A stretch of DNA of 64,000 bases from assembly GCF_902859855.1 (NCBI RefSeq), contig NZ_CADIKH010000022.1:1-64000 (forward strand), in the 5' to 3' direction. Under the pieces are notes generated by a model that saw nothing but the letters and a program-made list of their open reading frames with translations, had not been told where the DNA came from and made no database searches. Source of the stretch: Paraburkholderia humisilvae (GTDB taxonomy: Bacteria; Pseudomonadota; Gammaproteobacteria; Burkholderiales; Burkholderiaceae). The translations under genes and the position numbers were made by a program. Positions 8,518 through 17,829 of this stretch are shown piece by piece. The first letter of the stretch is position 1. The number at the start of each line of letters is the position of its first letter.

Positions 8518-8894
8518 ACCGCCTCAATATCTTCCTGCTGATCGTCGTGATGGGCTGTGCCCTTTCGGTCGTGAACGCGACGAACCAGCAGCGCCAGATT
8601 TTCATCCAGTTGCAGCGCGCGCAATCGCAGGAGCGTCAGCTGCAGCAGGACTATTCGCAGCTTCAATATCAGCAGAGCGCACTGTCGAAAACCTCGCGAA
8701 TCGAGCAGATCGCGACTGACTCGCTGAAAATGCAGCAAGCCACGACGGGCCGTACGCAATACGTGGTGCTCGATCCGGGCGCCGCGACGGCCGAGGACGC
8801 GTCGATTCCCACCTCCGCGCCGGCGTCGGCGCCTTTGAACGCGCAGCCGGCGAGGTCATCCCAGGCGGCAAGCGCTCGCGGGGGCACGCGATGA
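8514..8894 (+). CDS. ftsL: Cell division protein FtsL
   Basis: A 126-residue bitopic inner-membrane protein of the divisome that forms a complex with FtsB and FtsQ. One transmembrane segment is seen near the start (IFLLIVVMGCALSVVNA), followed by a Gln-rich coiled coil (about residues 25-75) and an Ala/Ser-rich tail. Identification rests on size, topology and place between rsmH and ftsI, since FtsL sequences are poorly conserved. It overlaps both neighbours by four bases, indicating coupled translation. ftsB is not in the window. Confidence 0.88.
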   Translation: MNRLNIFLLIVVMGCALSVVNATNQQRQIFIQLQRAQSQERQLQQDYSQLQYQQSALSKTSRIEQIATDSLKMQQATTGRTQYVVLDPGAATAEDASIPTSAPASAPLNAQPARSSQAASARGGTR

Positions 8895-10846
8895 TGAAGA
8901 AATCGTCGAATCGCAAAAGTGTCGCGTTCTCCGCGAACCCGATTCTGTCCGTGCGCCTGCCGATGTGGCGCTCGAAGCTCGTCGTATTCCTGCTCTTTAT
9001 GGCGTTCGTCGCGTTGGCGGGGCGCGCGTTCTGGATTCAGGGGCCGGGCAACGCCTTCTATCAGAAGCAGGGCGAAAGCCGCTATCAGCGCACAATCGAG
9101 CTGCCGGCCACGCGCGGCAAGATTCTCGACCGCAATGGCCTCGTGCTCGCGACGAGTCTGCCGGTGCGCGCCATTTGGGCGATTCCGGAATCGGTGCCGG
9201 ACGATCTCGGCGCGGACAAGTTGCAGCAACTCGGCACGCTGCTCGATATGTCGGACAAGGAGCTTCGCGCGAAGCTGTCCGAAGATAAAACCTTTGTGTA
9301 CGTGAAGCGCCAGGTGCCGGTCGACGTCGCTGCGCAAGTCGCGGCACTCGACATTCCGGGCATCTATCAGCGCAACGAATACAAGCGTTTCTATCCGGAA
9401 GGCGAAATCACCGCGCACCTGATCGGCTTTACGAACGTCGAGGACGAAGGCCAGGAAGGCGTCGAGCTCGGCGACCAGAAGCTGCTGGCTGGCATGTCGG
9501 GTAGCCGCCGCGTGATCAAGGACCGCTTGGGGCACATCGTCGAAGACGTCGACGAGCAGGTCGTGCCCCATAACGGCAAGGATGTCGAACTGTCGATCGA
9601 CAGCAAGATCCAGTACATCGCTTACACAAACCTTAAGGCGGCCGTGCAGAAGTCCAAGGCGAAAGCGGGCGCCGCGATGGTGGTCGACGTGCGCACCGGC
9701 GAAGTGCTCGCGCTCGTCAACTATCCGACTTACAACCCGAACGACCGCTCGCGCCTGACCGGCGAGCAGCTGCGCAACCGCATCCTGACCGACGTGTTCG
9801 AGCCGGGCTCGATCATGAAGCCATTCACTGTGTCGCTCGCGCTCGATCTGCACCGCGTGTCGCCGACTACACTGGTGGATACGGGGCCGGGACGCTTTGT
9901 CCTCGACGGCGCGACGATTACCGACGACAGTGCGTTCGGTGTGCTGACGGTCGGCGGCGTGATCCAGAAGTCGAGCAACATCGGCGCGACAAAGATCGCG
10001 ATGCAGCTCAAGCCCGAAGAGATGTGGAATATGTATACCAGCATCGGTCTCGGCCAGGCGCCGAAGGTCGGTTTTCCGGGCGCGGCGGCGGGCCGCCTGC
10101 GGCCGTGGAAGAGCTGGCGCCGCATCGAGCAGGCGACGATGTCATACGGCTACGGCCTGTCGGCGTCGCTGTTCCAGCTCGCGCGCGCGTACACCGCGAT
10201 CGCGCACGACGGTCAGATTCTGCCGATTTCGATTTTCCGTACGCCGGGCGATCCATCCGTCACCGGCACGCAGGTGTTTGCGCCGACTACCGCGCGCGAA
10301 GTGCGCGCGATGCTGGAAACCGTCGTTTCGCCGGGCGGCACGTCGCCGGACGCGGCGGTGCCCGGCTATCGCGTCGGCGGCAAGAGCGGCACCGCGTACA
10401 AGCACGCGGGCCGCGGATATGACAAATCGAAATACCGCGCGTCGTTCGTCGGCATGGCGCCGATGCCGAATCCGCGGATCGTCGTCGCGGTGTCGGTCGA
10501 CGAGCCGACCGCGGGCAGCCACTTCGGCGGCCAGGTGTCGGGGCCGGTGTTCTCGGCGATCGCCGGCGACACGCTGCGCTCGCTGAACGTGCCGCCCGAT
10601 ATGCCGATCAAGCAGATGGTCGTGTCGGACGACACGAACGCGAGCACTGCGGTCGCGTCGGCTGCGAGCGGCGCCGGCGTGACGAATGGTACGAACGGCG
10701 GCGCGAAGAGCGCAGCGAAAAGCGTCGTCGCGTCAGACCACGCAAGCAATGCGAAGAAGTTTGCCGCAAAGATTGCGACTCGCGTCCCCGCGAAGAAGAT
10801 GACAATCTCGAGCGACGCGCGGAATCACCCGGGAGTCGTGCGATGA
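8891..10846 (+). CDS. ftsI: Septal peptidoglycan transpeptidase (penicillin-binding protein 3)
   Basis: A 651-residue class B penicillin-binding protein that cross-links septal peptidoglycan. A transmembrane anchor (LVVFLLFMAFVALAGRAFWI) is followed by the dimerisation domain and the transpeptidase domain with active-site Ser307 in SIMK, S361-S-N363 and K498-S-G-T501, nearly the same numbering as E. coli FtsI. The C-terminus carries about 75 extra residues after the catalytic domain, rich in Ala, Ser and Lys (from about QMVVSDD on), not present in E. coli. It overlaps ftsL and murE by ATGA. Confidence 0.95.
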   Translation: MMKKSSNRKSVAFSANPILSVRLPMWRSKLVVFLLFMAFVALAGRAFWIQGPGNAFYQKQGESRYQRTIELPATRGKILDRNGLVLATSLPVRAIWAIPESVPDDLGADKLQQLGTLLDMSDKELRAKLSEDKTFVYVKRQVPVDVAAQVAALDIPGIYQRNEYKRFYPEGEITAHLIGFTNVEDEGQEGVELGDQKLLAGMSGSRRVIKDRLGHIVEDVDEQVVPHNGKDVELSIDSKIQYIAYTNLKAAVQKSKAKAGAAMVVDVRTGEVLALVNYPTYNPNDRSRLTGEQLRNRILTDVFEPGSIMKPFTVSLALDLHRVSPTTLVDTGPGRFVLDGATITDDSAFGVLTVGGVIQKSSNIGATKIAMQLKPEEMWNMYTSIGLGQAPKVGFPGAAAGRLRPWKSWRRIEQATMSYGYGLSASLFQLARAYTAIAHDGQILPISIFRTPGDPSVTGTQVFAPTTAREVRAMLETVVSPGGTSPDAAVPGYRVGGKSGTAYKHAGRGYDKSKYRASFVGMAPMPNPRIVVAVSVDEPTAGSHFGGQVSGPVFSAIAGDTLRSLNVPPDMPIKQMVVSDDTNASTAVASAASGAGVTNGTNGGAKSAAKSVVASDHASNAKKFAAKIATRVPAKKMTISSDARNHPGVVR

Positions 10847-12399
10847 GCGCGCTACGCACGTCCCATCCCGCGCGCGCGGAGATTGACGACGCGCTCGCGT
10901 GGCTACGCGCGCGCGTGAAACCGGGCACGCAACTGCATGCGGATACCCGTTCGCTGGCAGCGGGCGATGCTTTTCTCGCATACGCGGTCGAAGGCGCGGA
11001 CAACCGCCCGTTCATCGGCAACGCGATCGAACGCGGAGCCGCCGCGGTGCTGTATCAACCGGAACAACTGGCGACGCAACCGGATTTGGCGCTCGCGCAC
11101 GCGGTGCCGGCGCTCAACGAGCTTGCCGGTACGATTGCCAGTGCATGGTACGGCGACCCGAGCGACGCGATGCGTGTCGTCGGCGTGACCGGCACGAACG
11201 GCAAGACGTCGTGCACGCAATGGATCGCGGCGGCGCTGTCCGCGCTCGGCACGCCGTGCGCGGTGATCGGTACGCTCGGCAGCGGCATGCCGGGACACCT
11301 TGTCCACACCGGATTTACGACGCCGGATGCGCCGCAACTGCAGCGCAGCCTTGCGCAATTGCGTAGCGCGGGCGCCCTGGCGATCGCGATGGAAGTGTCG
11401 TCGCATGCGCTGCATCAGGGGCGCGCGAATGGCACCGCATTTGACATCGCGGTATTCACGAACCTGACGCAAGACCACCTCGACTATCACCGCACGTTTG
11501 TCGCCTACGAAGCGGCGAAAGCGCGCCTCTTCGCATGGCCGGCGCTGCGCGTCGCGGTGATCAATGCCGACGACGAAGCGGGCCGCCGCCTGCTCGCGAG
11601 CGCGAAGGGTCACGCCCGTACGATCGCGTATTCGATCGAAGGCGGCGCCAGTGCACCGGACGTCAGCGCATTGCTGGCCGATCAGGCGCTGATCGCGAGC
11701 GACGTGCGTGCGACCGCGACCGGCACCGCATTTCACCTGGTGTCCGATTGGGGCAACACGGACGTCGAAGTCGGCACGCTCGGCGCGTTCAACGTCAGCA
11801 ATCTGCTCGGCGTGCTGGGTGCACTGCTTGCCGCGGATGTGCCGTTCGACGCCGCGCTCACAGAACTGGCGAAGCTCGAGCCGGTGAACGGGCGTATGCA
11901 GCGTCTGGGTGGCCGCCCGCAAAATGACGAGCCGCTTGTCGTGATCGACTATGCGCACACGCCTGACGCGCTGGAAAAGACCCTTGAGGCGCTGCGCCCG
12001 ATTGCGCAAACGCGTGGCGGTGAGTTGATCTGCATGTTCGGTTGCGGCGGCGACCGCGACGCGACCAAGCGCCCGCTGATGGGCGCGATCGCCGAGCGTT
12101 GCGCGGATAGCGTCGTCGTGACCAGCGACAACCCGCGCAGCGAAGACCCGCAAAACATCATCGACCAGATCGTCGCGGGCATGACGCGGCCGTCGAACGC
12201 GCGCTGCATCGAAGACCGCGCGAGTGCGATCCTGCAAGCGATCCGCAGCGCGGCGTGCGAAGACGTCATCGTGCTCGCAGGCAAAGGCCACGAAGCGACA
12301 CAGGAAATCATGGGCAAAAAGCGCGCGTTCTCGGATCAGGACCATGCGCGGCTCGCGCTTGCCGCGCGTGCAACGCAAGCTCGCGGAGGTGGCGAATGA
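10843..12399 (+). CDS. murE: UDP-N-acetylmuramoyl-L-alanyl-D-glutamate-2,6-diaminopimelate ligase
   Basis: A 518-residue Mur ligase adding meso-diaminopimelate to UDP-MurNAc-L-Ala-D-Glu. The ATP-binding loop GVTGTNGKTS is at residues 114-123 and the meso-diaminopimelate recognition motif DNPR at 429-432, so the amino acid is DAP rather than lysine. FTNLTQDHLDYHRTF and VIDYAHTPDALE are further family motifs. Cytoplasmic. Four-base overlaps with ftsI before and murF after suggest a tightly coupled operon. Confidence 0.96.
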   Translation: MSALRTSHPARAEIDDALAWLRARVKPGTQLHADTRSLAAGDAFLAYAVEGADNRPFIGNAIERGAAAVLYQPEQLATQPDLALAHAVPALNELAGTIASAWYGDPSDAMRVVGVTGTNGKTSCTQWIAAALSALGTPCAVIGTLGSGMPGHLVHTGFTTPDAPQLQRSLAQLRSAGALAIAMEVSSHALHQGRANGTAFDIAVFTNLTQDHLDYHRTFVAYEAAKARLFAWPALRVAVINADDEAGRRLLASAKGHARTIAYSIEGGASAPDVSALLADQALIASDVRATATGTAFHLVSDWGNTDVEVGTLGAFNVSNLLGVLGALLAADVPFDAALTELAKLEPVNGRMQRLGGRPQNDEPLVVIDYAHTPDALEKTLEALRPIAQTRGGELICMFGCGGDRDATKRPLMGAIAERCADSVVVTSDNPRSEDPQNIIDQIVAGMTRPSNARCIEDRASAILQAIRSAACEDVIVLAGKGHEATQEIMGKKRAFSDQDHARLALAARATQARGGGE

Positions 12400-13823
12400 C
12401 CCGGCAAGGTGACGCGATGTTCTCGTTGCGCGAAGCCGCAGCGCTCATTCCGGGCGCCACCGTGCTCGGCGACGATTCGGTGACGTTCGAACGCGTCTCG
12501 ACCGATAGCCGCACGGCCGGTCCCGGCGACCTGTTCGTGGCGCTTAAAGGTGAGCGTTTCGATGCGCACGACTTCCTGCCGGAAGTCGCCAGTCGCCACG
12601 TGAGCGCAGCACTTGTCACGCGCAGTCCGGGCGACTGGCGCGTGCCCGCATTGCGCGTGACCGATACGCGGGTCGCACTGGGCGTGCTTGCGCGCGGCTG
12701 GCGCCGGCGTTTCACGATGCCGCTCGTCGCGGTCACGGGCAGCAACGGCAAGACGACGGTCAAGGAAATGATCGCGTCGATCTTCGCGGCGGCGGTCGGC
12801 GAAACATCGCGCCTCGCGACCGCGGGCAACTTCAACAACGACATCGGCGTGCCGCTCACGCTGTTCCGCCTGAATGACACGCATCGGCTCGCGGTGGTCG
12901 AGCTCGGCATGAATCACCCTGGCGAAACGCGGCTGCTCGCGAATATCGCGGAGCCGACCGTCGCGGTGGTGAACAACGCGCAGCGCGAGCATCAGGAATT
13001 CATGGCGACGGTCGAGGCCGTCGCGCTCGAACATGCGAGCGTGATTCACGCGCTGACACCCGACGGCATCGCCGTGTTCCCGGCCGACGACGCCTACGCC
13101 GGCATCTGGCGTGTCGCTGCGACCGGCAACCGGGTGATCGACTTCGCGTTGAATTCGGACGAATGCATCACCGAAGCAGCGGTCACTGGCCGCTTCGACG
13201 GTAACCGGCTCAGCATCGATACGTCAGAAGGCCATCTCGACGTGACGCTGCAAGTGCTCGGCGCGCACAACGCACGCAACGCGCTGGCCGCGACAGCGGC
13301 GGCGCTCGCCGCCGGTGTGCCGCTCGACGCGATCAAACGCGGCCTCGAAGCGTTCGGCGCGGTGAAGGGCCGCCTGCACTTGAGGCGCGCGACCCTGGGC
13401 GTGCTGGCGGGCGCCACGGTGATCGACGACACGTACAACGCGAACCCCGACTCGATGCGCGCCGCGATCGATGTGCTGGCGACGCGGCCGTCACCGCGCG
13501 TGCTGGTGATGGGCGATATGGCCGAAGTCGGCGACGAAGGCCCGGCGTTTCATCGCGAGGTCGGCGCATACGCGAAGGAGTGCGGGATCGACGCGCTCTA
13601 CGCAATCGGCGCTGCGACGCCAGACGCGTGCGCCGCGTACGGTCCGTCCGCGCGGCACGCCGCCGATGTGCCCGCGCTCATCGCGCAATTGCAGCAGACG
13701 GGTTTGACGGCAACCGCGACGATTCTGGTGAAAGGCTCGCGCTTCATGAAGATGGAGCGCGTGGTGGACGCCTTGACAAGTCCACAAACCGATGCGGCGG
13801 GCGACAAGCCCACCGCACATTGA
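12396..13823 (+). CDS. murF: UDP-N-acetylmuramoyl-tripeptide-D-alanyl-D-alanine ligase
   Basis: A 475-residue Mur ligase that adds D-Ala-D-Ala to the UDP-MurNAc tripeptide, the last cytoplasmic step before MraY. The nucleotide-binding loop GSNGKT is at residues 115-120, followed by GNFNNDIGVPLTLFRL, ELGMNHPGE and DDTYNANPDSM. I start it at the ATG at 12396 that overlaps the murE stop; an alternative ATG at 12417 (MFSLREAA) is closer to the family consensus start. Substrate dipeptide would come from Ddl, encoded later in the cluster. Confidence 0.95.
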   Translation: MTRQGDAMFSLREAAALIPGATVLGDDSVTFERVSTDSRTAGPGDLFVALKGERFDAHDFLPEVASRHVSAALVTRSPGDWRVPALRVTDTRVALGVLARGWRRRFTMPLVAVTGSNGKTTVKEMIASIFAAAVGETSRLATAGNFNNDIGVPLTLFRLNDTHRLAVVELGMNHPGETRLLANIAEPTVAVVNNAQREHQEFMATVEAVALEHASVIHALTPDGIAVFPADDAYAGIWRVAATGNRVIDFALNSDECITEAAVTGRFDGNRLSIDTSEGHLDVTLQVLGAHNARNALAATAAALAAGVPLDAIKRGLEAFGAVKGRLHLRRATLGVLAGATVIDDTYNANPDSMRAAIDVLATRPSPRVLVMGDMAEVGDEGPAFHREVGAYAKECGIDALYAIGAATPDACAAYGPSARHAADVPALIAQLQQTGLTATATILVKGSRFMKMERVVDALTSPQTDAAGDKPTAH

Positions 13824-13842
13824 AAAGAGAAGGGAACCTCGC

Positions 13843-15012
13843 ATGCTAGTGGCGCTGGCGCAATGGCTGCAGAATGACGCAAGCTTTTTGCGCGTGGTCA
13901 GTTACCTCACGTTTCGCGCAGTGGCGGCGACGATTACCGCATTGCTGATCGGCCTGATTTGCGGTCCGTGGGTGATTCGCAAGCTGACCGCAATGAAGGT
14001 CGGCCAGGCAGTCCGCAAGGATGGTCCGCAGACGCACCTCGTGAAGTCGGGCACGCCTACTATGGGCGGCGTGCTGATCCTGATCGGCATTGCCGTATCG
14101 ACGCTGCTATGGGCGGATCTGACCAACCGCTTTATCTGGATCGTGATGCTGGTCACGTTCGGCTTCGGGATCATCGGCTGGGTCGATGACTACCGGAAGG
14201 TGGTCTACAAGGACCCGCGCGGGATGTCGTCGCGTGAAAAGTATTTCTGGCAATCGGTCATCGGCATTTTTGCCGCGGTGTATCTCGCGTTTAGCGTGTC
14301 CGAGGCCAGCAACGTGCGCGTGTTCGACCTGTTCATGGCGTGGGTGCGTAGCGGCTTGTCGATGGGCCTGCCCGCGCGCGCGGACCTGATGCTGCCGTTT
14401 CTCAAGTCGATCAGCTATCCGCTCGGCGTCTGGGGCTTTATCGCGCTCACGTACTTTGTGATTGTCGGCGCGAGTAATGCGGTGAATCTGACCGACGGCC
14501 TCGACGGCCTCGTGATCATGCCGGTCGTGCTGGTCGGCGCGTCGCTTGGCGTGTTCGCGTATGTGATGGGCAGCTCGGTCTATTCGAAGTATCTGCTGTT
14601 TCCGCACATACCCGGCGCGGGCGAGTTGCTGATTTTCTGTTCGGCGATCGGTGGCGCCGGGCTTGCATTTCTCTGGTTCAACACGCACCCGGCGCAGGTG
14701 TTTATGGGCGACGTCGGCGCGCTCGCGCTCGGCGGCGCGCTCGGCACGGTCGCGGTGATCGTGCGCCAGGAAATTGTGCTCTTCATCATGGGCGGCATCT
14801 TCGTCGCCGAAACGCTTTCCGTGATGCTGCAAGTCACGTGGTTCAAGTATACGAAGCGCCGTTACGGCGAAGGCAGACGCATCTTCAAGATGGCGCCGCT
14901 GCATCACCACTTCGAGTTGTCCGGGTGGAAGGAAACGCAGGTGGTCGTGCGCTTCTGGATCATCACGTTGATGTTGTGCCTGTTCGGTTTGTCCACGCTC
15001 AAATTGCGTTAA
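13843..15012 (+). CDS. mraY: Phospho-N-acetylmuramoyl-pentapeptide-transferase
   Basis: A 389-residue polytopic inner-membrane enzyme that moves phospho-MurNAc-pentapeptide onto undecaprenyl phosphate to make lipid I. About ten hydrophobic segments are visible. Conserved pieces are KSGTPTMGGVLIL, GFIDD-equivalent GWVDDYRK, NAVNLTDGLDGL, FMGDVGALALGG and the cytoplasmic MAPLHHHFELSGWKETQVV. The start at 13843 (MLVALAQWL) follows an AGAAGGGA ribosome site 20 bases after the murF stop. Confidence 0.96.
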   Translation: MLVALAQWLQNDASFLRVVSYLTFRAVAATITALLIGLICGPWVIRKLTAMKVGQAVRKDGPQTHLVKSGTPTMGGVLILIGIAVSTLLWADLTNRFIWIVMLVTFGFGIIGWVDDYRKVVYKDPRGMSSREKYFWQSVIGIFAAVYLAFSVSEASNVRVFDLFMAWVRSGLSMGLPARADLMLPFLKSISYPLGVWGFIALTYFVIVGASNAVNLTDGLDGLVIMPVVLVGASLGVFAYVMGSSVYSKYLLFPHIPGAGELLIFCSAIGGAGLAFLWFNTHPAQVFMGDVGALALGGALGTVAVIVRQEIVLFIMGGIFVAETLSVMLQVTWFKYTKRRYGEGRRIFKMAPLHHHFELSGWKETQVVVRFWIITLMLCLFGLSTLKLR

Positions 15013-15034
15013 GCAGCAGAAAGGAAAGCAAGCG

Positions 15035-16549
15035 ATGTTCGGCGAGAAGTTTCGGGATCGGCAAAAGCCGATGGTGCTCGTGCTGGGGCTCGGTGAATCG
15101 GGCCTCGCGATGGCGCGCTGGTGCGCGCGGCACGGTTGCCGCCTGCGCATTGCCGACACGCGCGACGTGCCGCCGAATCTGTCCGCGCTCGAAGCGCATG
15201 GCGTCGCTGCGGATTTTATCGGCGGACCGTTTTCGCCGGCGCTGCTCGAAGGCGTCGAACTGGTCGCGATCAGCCCCGGGCTGTCGCCGCTTGCCGCCGA
15301 TCTGCTGCCGCTGATCACCGCCGCGCGCGAGCGCGAGATTCCGGTGTGGGGTGAGCTCGAGTTCTTCGCGCAGGCGCTGAAAACGCTCGGAGAAAGCGGC
15401 TACACGCCAAAGGTGATCGCCATCACGGGCACCAACGGCAAGACCACGACGACCAGTCTCACCGGTCTCTTGTGCGCACGCGCGGGCAAGAAGGTCGCGG
15501 TCGCGGGCAACATCAGTCCGGCCGCGCTCGACAAACTGAGCGAAGCGATCGACAACACCGCGCTACCGGATATCTGGGTGCTCGAGCTGTCGAGCTTCCA
15601 GCTGGAAACCGCGCATACGTTCGCGCCGGACGCCGCGGTCGTGCTGAACATCACGCAGGATCATCTGGACTGGCACGGCGGGCTCGACGCTTATGCGGCC
15701 GCGAAGGGCCGCATCTTCGGCGCGGCTACGGTGCGCGTACTCAACCGCGACGACGCACGCGTGATGGCGCTCGCGCCAGCCGCGGACAGCGCCGCGCAAA
15801 GCGCGACATTCGGCCTGAACGAGCCGACGCGCAACGGCGACTACGGCCTGCAGCGCGATAACGGGATGCTGTGGCTGGTCGTTGCCGAAGATGTCGATGC
15901 ATCCGACGAACCGACCAGCACGCGGCGCCGCAAGAGCGAAAGTGCGACGTCGCCGAATATCGCATTGAAGCGCCTGATGCCCGCCGACGCATTACGCATC
16001 CGCGGCTTGCACAACGCGGCGAATGCGCTGGCCGCGTTTGCGCTCGCGCGTGCGGTGGGCTTGCCGGGCGCGCCGCTCTTGCACGGCTTGCGCGAATACC
16101 GCGGTGAGCCGCATCGCGTCGAGTTGATCGCATCGCTCGACGGCGTCGATTACGTCGACGACAGCAAGGGCACGAACGTCGGCGCGACCGTCGCCGCGCT
16201 CGACGGACTCGCGCAGCGCGCCGTGCTGATCGCCGGTGGCGATGGCAAGGGGCAGGACTTCGAGCCGCTCGCCGCGCCGGTTACGCGCTGGTGCCGCGCG
16301 GTGATGCTGATCGGCCGCGACGCGCCGCACCTCCGCGCAGCGCTTGCCGATACCGGCATCGCGCTCGCCGATCACGCGACGCTCGAAGCTGCGACGCGCG
16401 CGGCAAGCGCGCTCGCACAGCCCGGCGATGCGGTGCTGCTGTCGCCGGCGTGTGCGAGCTTCGATATGTTCAAGGGTTATGCGCACCGCGCGGCGGTGTT
16501 CCGCAGCACGGTCGAAGAGCTTGCCGCCGAACGGGGGACGATGATATGA
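15035..16549 (+). CDS. murD: UDP-N-acetylmuramoylalanine-D-glutamate ligase
   Basis: A 504-residue Mur ligase adding D-glutamate to UDP-MurNAc-L-Ala. The ATP loop GTNGKT is at residues 132-137; LELSSFQLET, NITQDHLDWHGG and YVDDSKGTNVGAT are family motifs. It is about 65 residues longer than E. coli MurD; part of this is a polar insertion (DVDASDEPTSTRRRKSESAT) in the central domain before the GLHN motif. A strong AAAGGAAAG ribosome site precedes the ATG. The end overlaps ftsW by ATGA. Confidence 0.95.
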   Translation: MFGEKFRDRQKPMVLVLGLGESGLAMARWCARHGCRLRIADTRDVPPNLSALEAHGVAADFIGGPFSPALLEGVELVAISPGLSPLAADLLPLITAAREREIPVWGELEFFAQALKTLGESGYTPKVIAITGTNGKTTTTSLTGLLCARAGKKVAVAGNISPAALDKLSEAIDNTALPDIWVLELSSFQLETAHTFAPDAAVVLNITQDHLDWHGGLDAYAAAKGRIFGAATVRVLNRDDARVMALAPAADSAAQSATFGLNEPTRNGDYGLQRDNGMLWLVVAEDVDASDEPTSTRRRKSESATSPNIALKRLMPADALRIRGLHNAANALAAFALARAVGLPGAPLLHGLREYRGEPHRVELIASLDGVDYVDDSKGTNVGATVAALDGLAQRAVLIAGGDGKGQDFEPLAAPVTRWCRAVMLIGRDAPHLRAALADTGIALADHATLEAATRAASALAQPGDAVLLSPACASFDMFKGYAHRAAVFRSTVEELAAERGTMI

Positions 16550-17829
16550 GCTGGTCGGAACGCTTCGGATCACGCCTGGCCGGGCAGCGCGGCTCGGTGT
16601 CGGCGGGCAGGTCGACTGCGGCGACGTCGTCGGGCCGCGGCATCGCCGGCGGTCTGGCGAGCGCCGTCAACGGCGTGCGGCCGCTGCGCTCGCGGATGCT
16701 CGATTACGACCATTCGCTGCTATGGGTCGTCGTCGCGCTGCTCGGGCTTGGCATCGTGATGGTGTATTCGGCGTCGATCGCGATGCCGGACTCGCCGAAG
16801 TACGCGTCGTACCGCGACTACGCGTTTCTCGTGCGGCAGATCCTGTACGTCGTGCTCGGCGGGGTGATCGGTATCGTCACGTTCCGCATTCCGATCTCGA
16901 CGTGGGACAAATACGCACCGAAGCTCTTTCTGCTGGCACTCGTCGCGCTGGTGATCGTGTTGATTCCACACGTCGGTAAAGGTGTCAACGGCGCGCGCCG
17001 CTGGATTCCGCTCGGCATTACGAATATGCAGCCGTCGGAAATCATGAAGCTCGCGGTGACGATTTACGCGGCGAACTACACGGTGCGCAAGCAGGAATAC
17101 ATGCACAGTTTCGCGAAGGGCTTTTTGCCGATGGGCTTCGCGGTCGGCGTCGTCGGGATGCTGCTGCTGCTCGAGCCCGATATGGGCGCGTTCATGGTGA
17201 TCGCCGCGATCGCGATGGGCGTGCTGTTCCTCGGCGGCGTGAACGGCAAGATTTTCGGCGGGCTGGTGGCGACCGCGGTGGGCACCTTCACGCTGCTCGT
17301 GTGGGCGTCGCCATGGCGCCGCGAGCGGATTTTCGCGTACCTCGATCCGTGGGATGACCGTTACGCGCAAGGCAAGGCCTATCAGTTGACGCACTCGCTG
17401 ATCGCGTTCGGCCGCGGCGAGTGGTTCGGCGTGGGCCTCGGCGGCAGCGTCGAGAAGCTCAACTACCTGCCGGAAGCGCACACCGACTTCATTCTCGCGG
17501 TGATCGGCGAGGAACTCGGCTTTGTCGGCGTGCTCGTCGTGATCCTGGCGTTCTACTGGATCGTGCGGCGCTCGTTCGAGATCGGCCGCCAGGCGCTCGC
17601 GCTCGATCGCACGTTCGCGGGCCTCGTCGCGAAAGGCATCGGCATCTGGTTCGGTGCGCAGACGTTCATCAATATGGGCGTGAACCTCGGCCTGCTGCCG
17701 ACCAAAGGTCTCACGCTGCCGCTCGTCAGCTATGGCGGCTCAGGCATCCTGCTGAACTGCATCGCGATTGCCGTGCTGATGCGCGTCGACTATGAAAACC
17801 GGGTGTTGATGCGCGGAGGGAAGGTATGA
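16546..17829 (+). CDS. ftsW: Septal peptidoglycan polymerase FtsW (SEDS family)
   Basis: A 427-residue SEDS-family glycosyltransferase that polymerises lipid II at the septum together with FtsI. A polar 60-residue N-terminus precedes about ten membrane segments. Family motifs include the segment around GARRWIPLG, QPSEIMKLA, EPDMGAFMV, AHTDFILAVIGEELGF and LPLVSYGGSG. I start it at the ATG at 16546 overlapping the murD stop; the longer upstream reading frame is a shadow of murD. The end overlaps murG by four bases. Confidence 0.95.
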   Translation: MSWSERFGSRLAGQRGSVSAGRSTAATSSGRGIAGGLASAVNGVRPLRSRMLDYDHSLLWVVVALLGLGIVMVYSASIAMPDSPKYASYRDYAFLVRQILYVVLGGVIGIVTFRIPISTWDKYAPKLFLLALVALVIVLIPHVGKGVNGARRWIPLGITNMQPSEIMKLAVTIYAANYTVRKQEYMHSFAKGFLPMGFAVGVVGMLLLLEPDMGAFMVIAAIAMGVLFLGGVNGKIFGGLVATAVGTFTLLVWASPWRRERIFAYLDPWDDRYAQGKAYQLTHSLIAFGRGEWFGVGLGGSVEKLNYLPEAHTDFILAVIGEELGFVGVLVVILAFYWIVRRSFEIGRQALALDRTFAGLVAKGIGIWFGAQTFINMGVNLGLLPTKGLTLPLVSYGGSGILLNCIAIAVLMRVDYENRVLMRGGKV

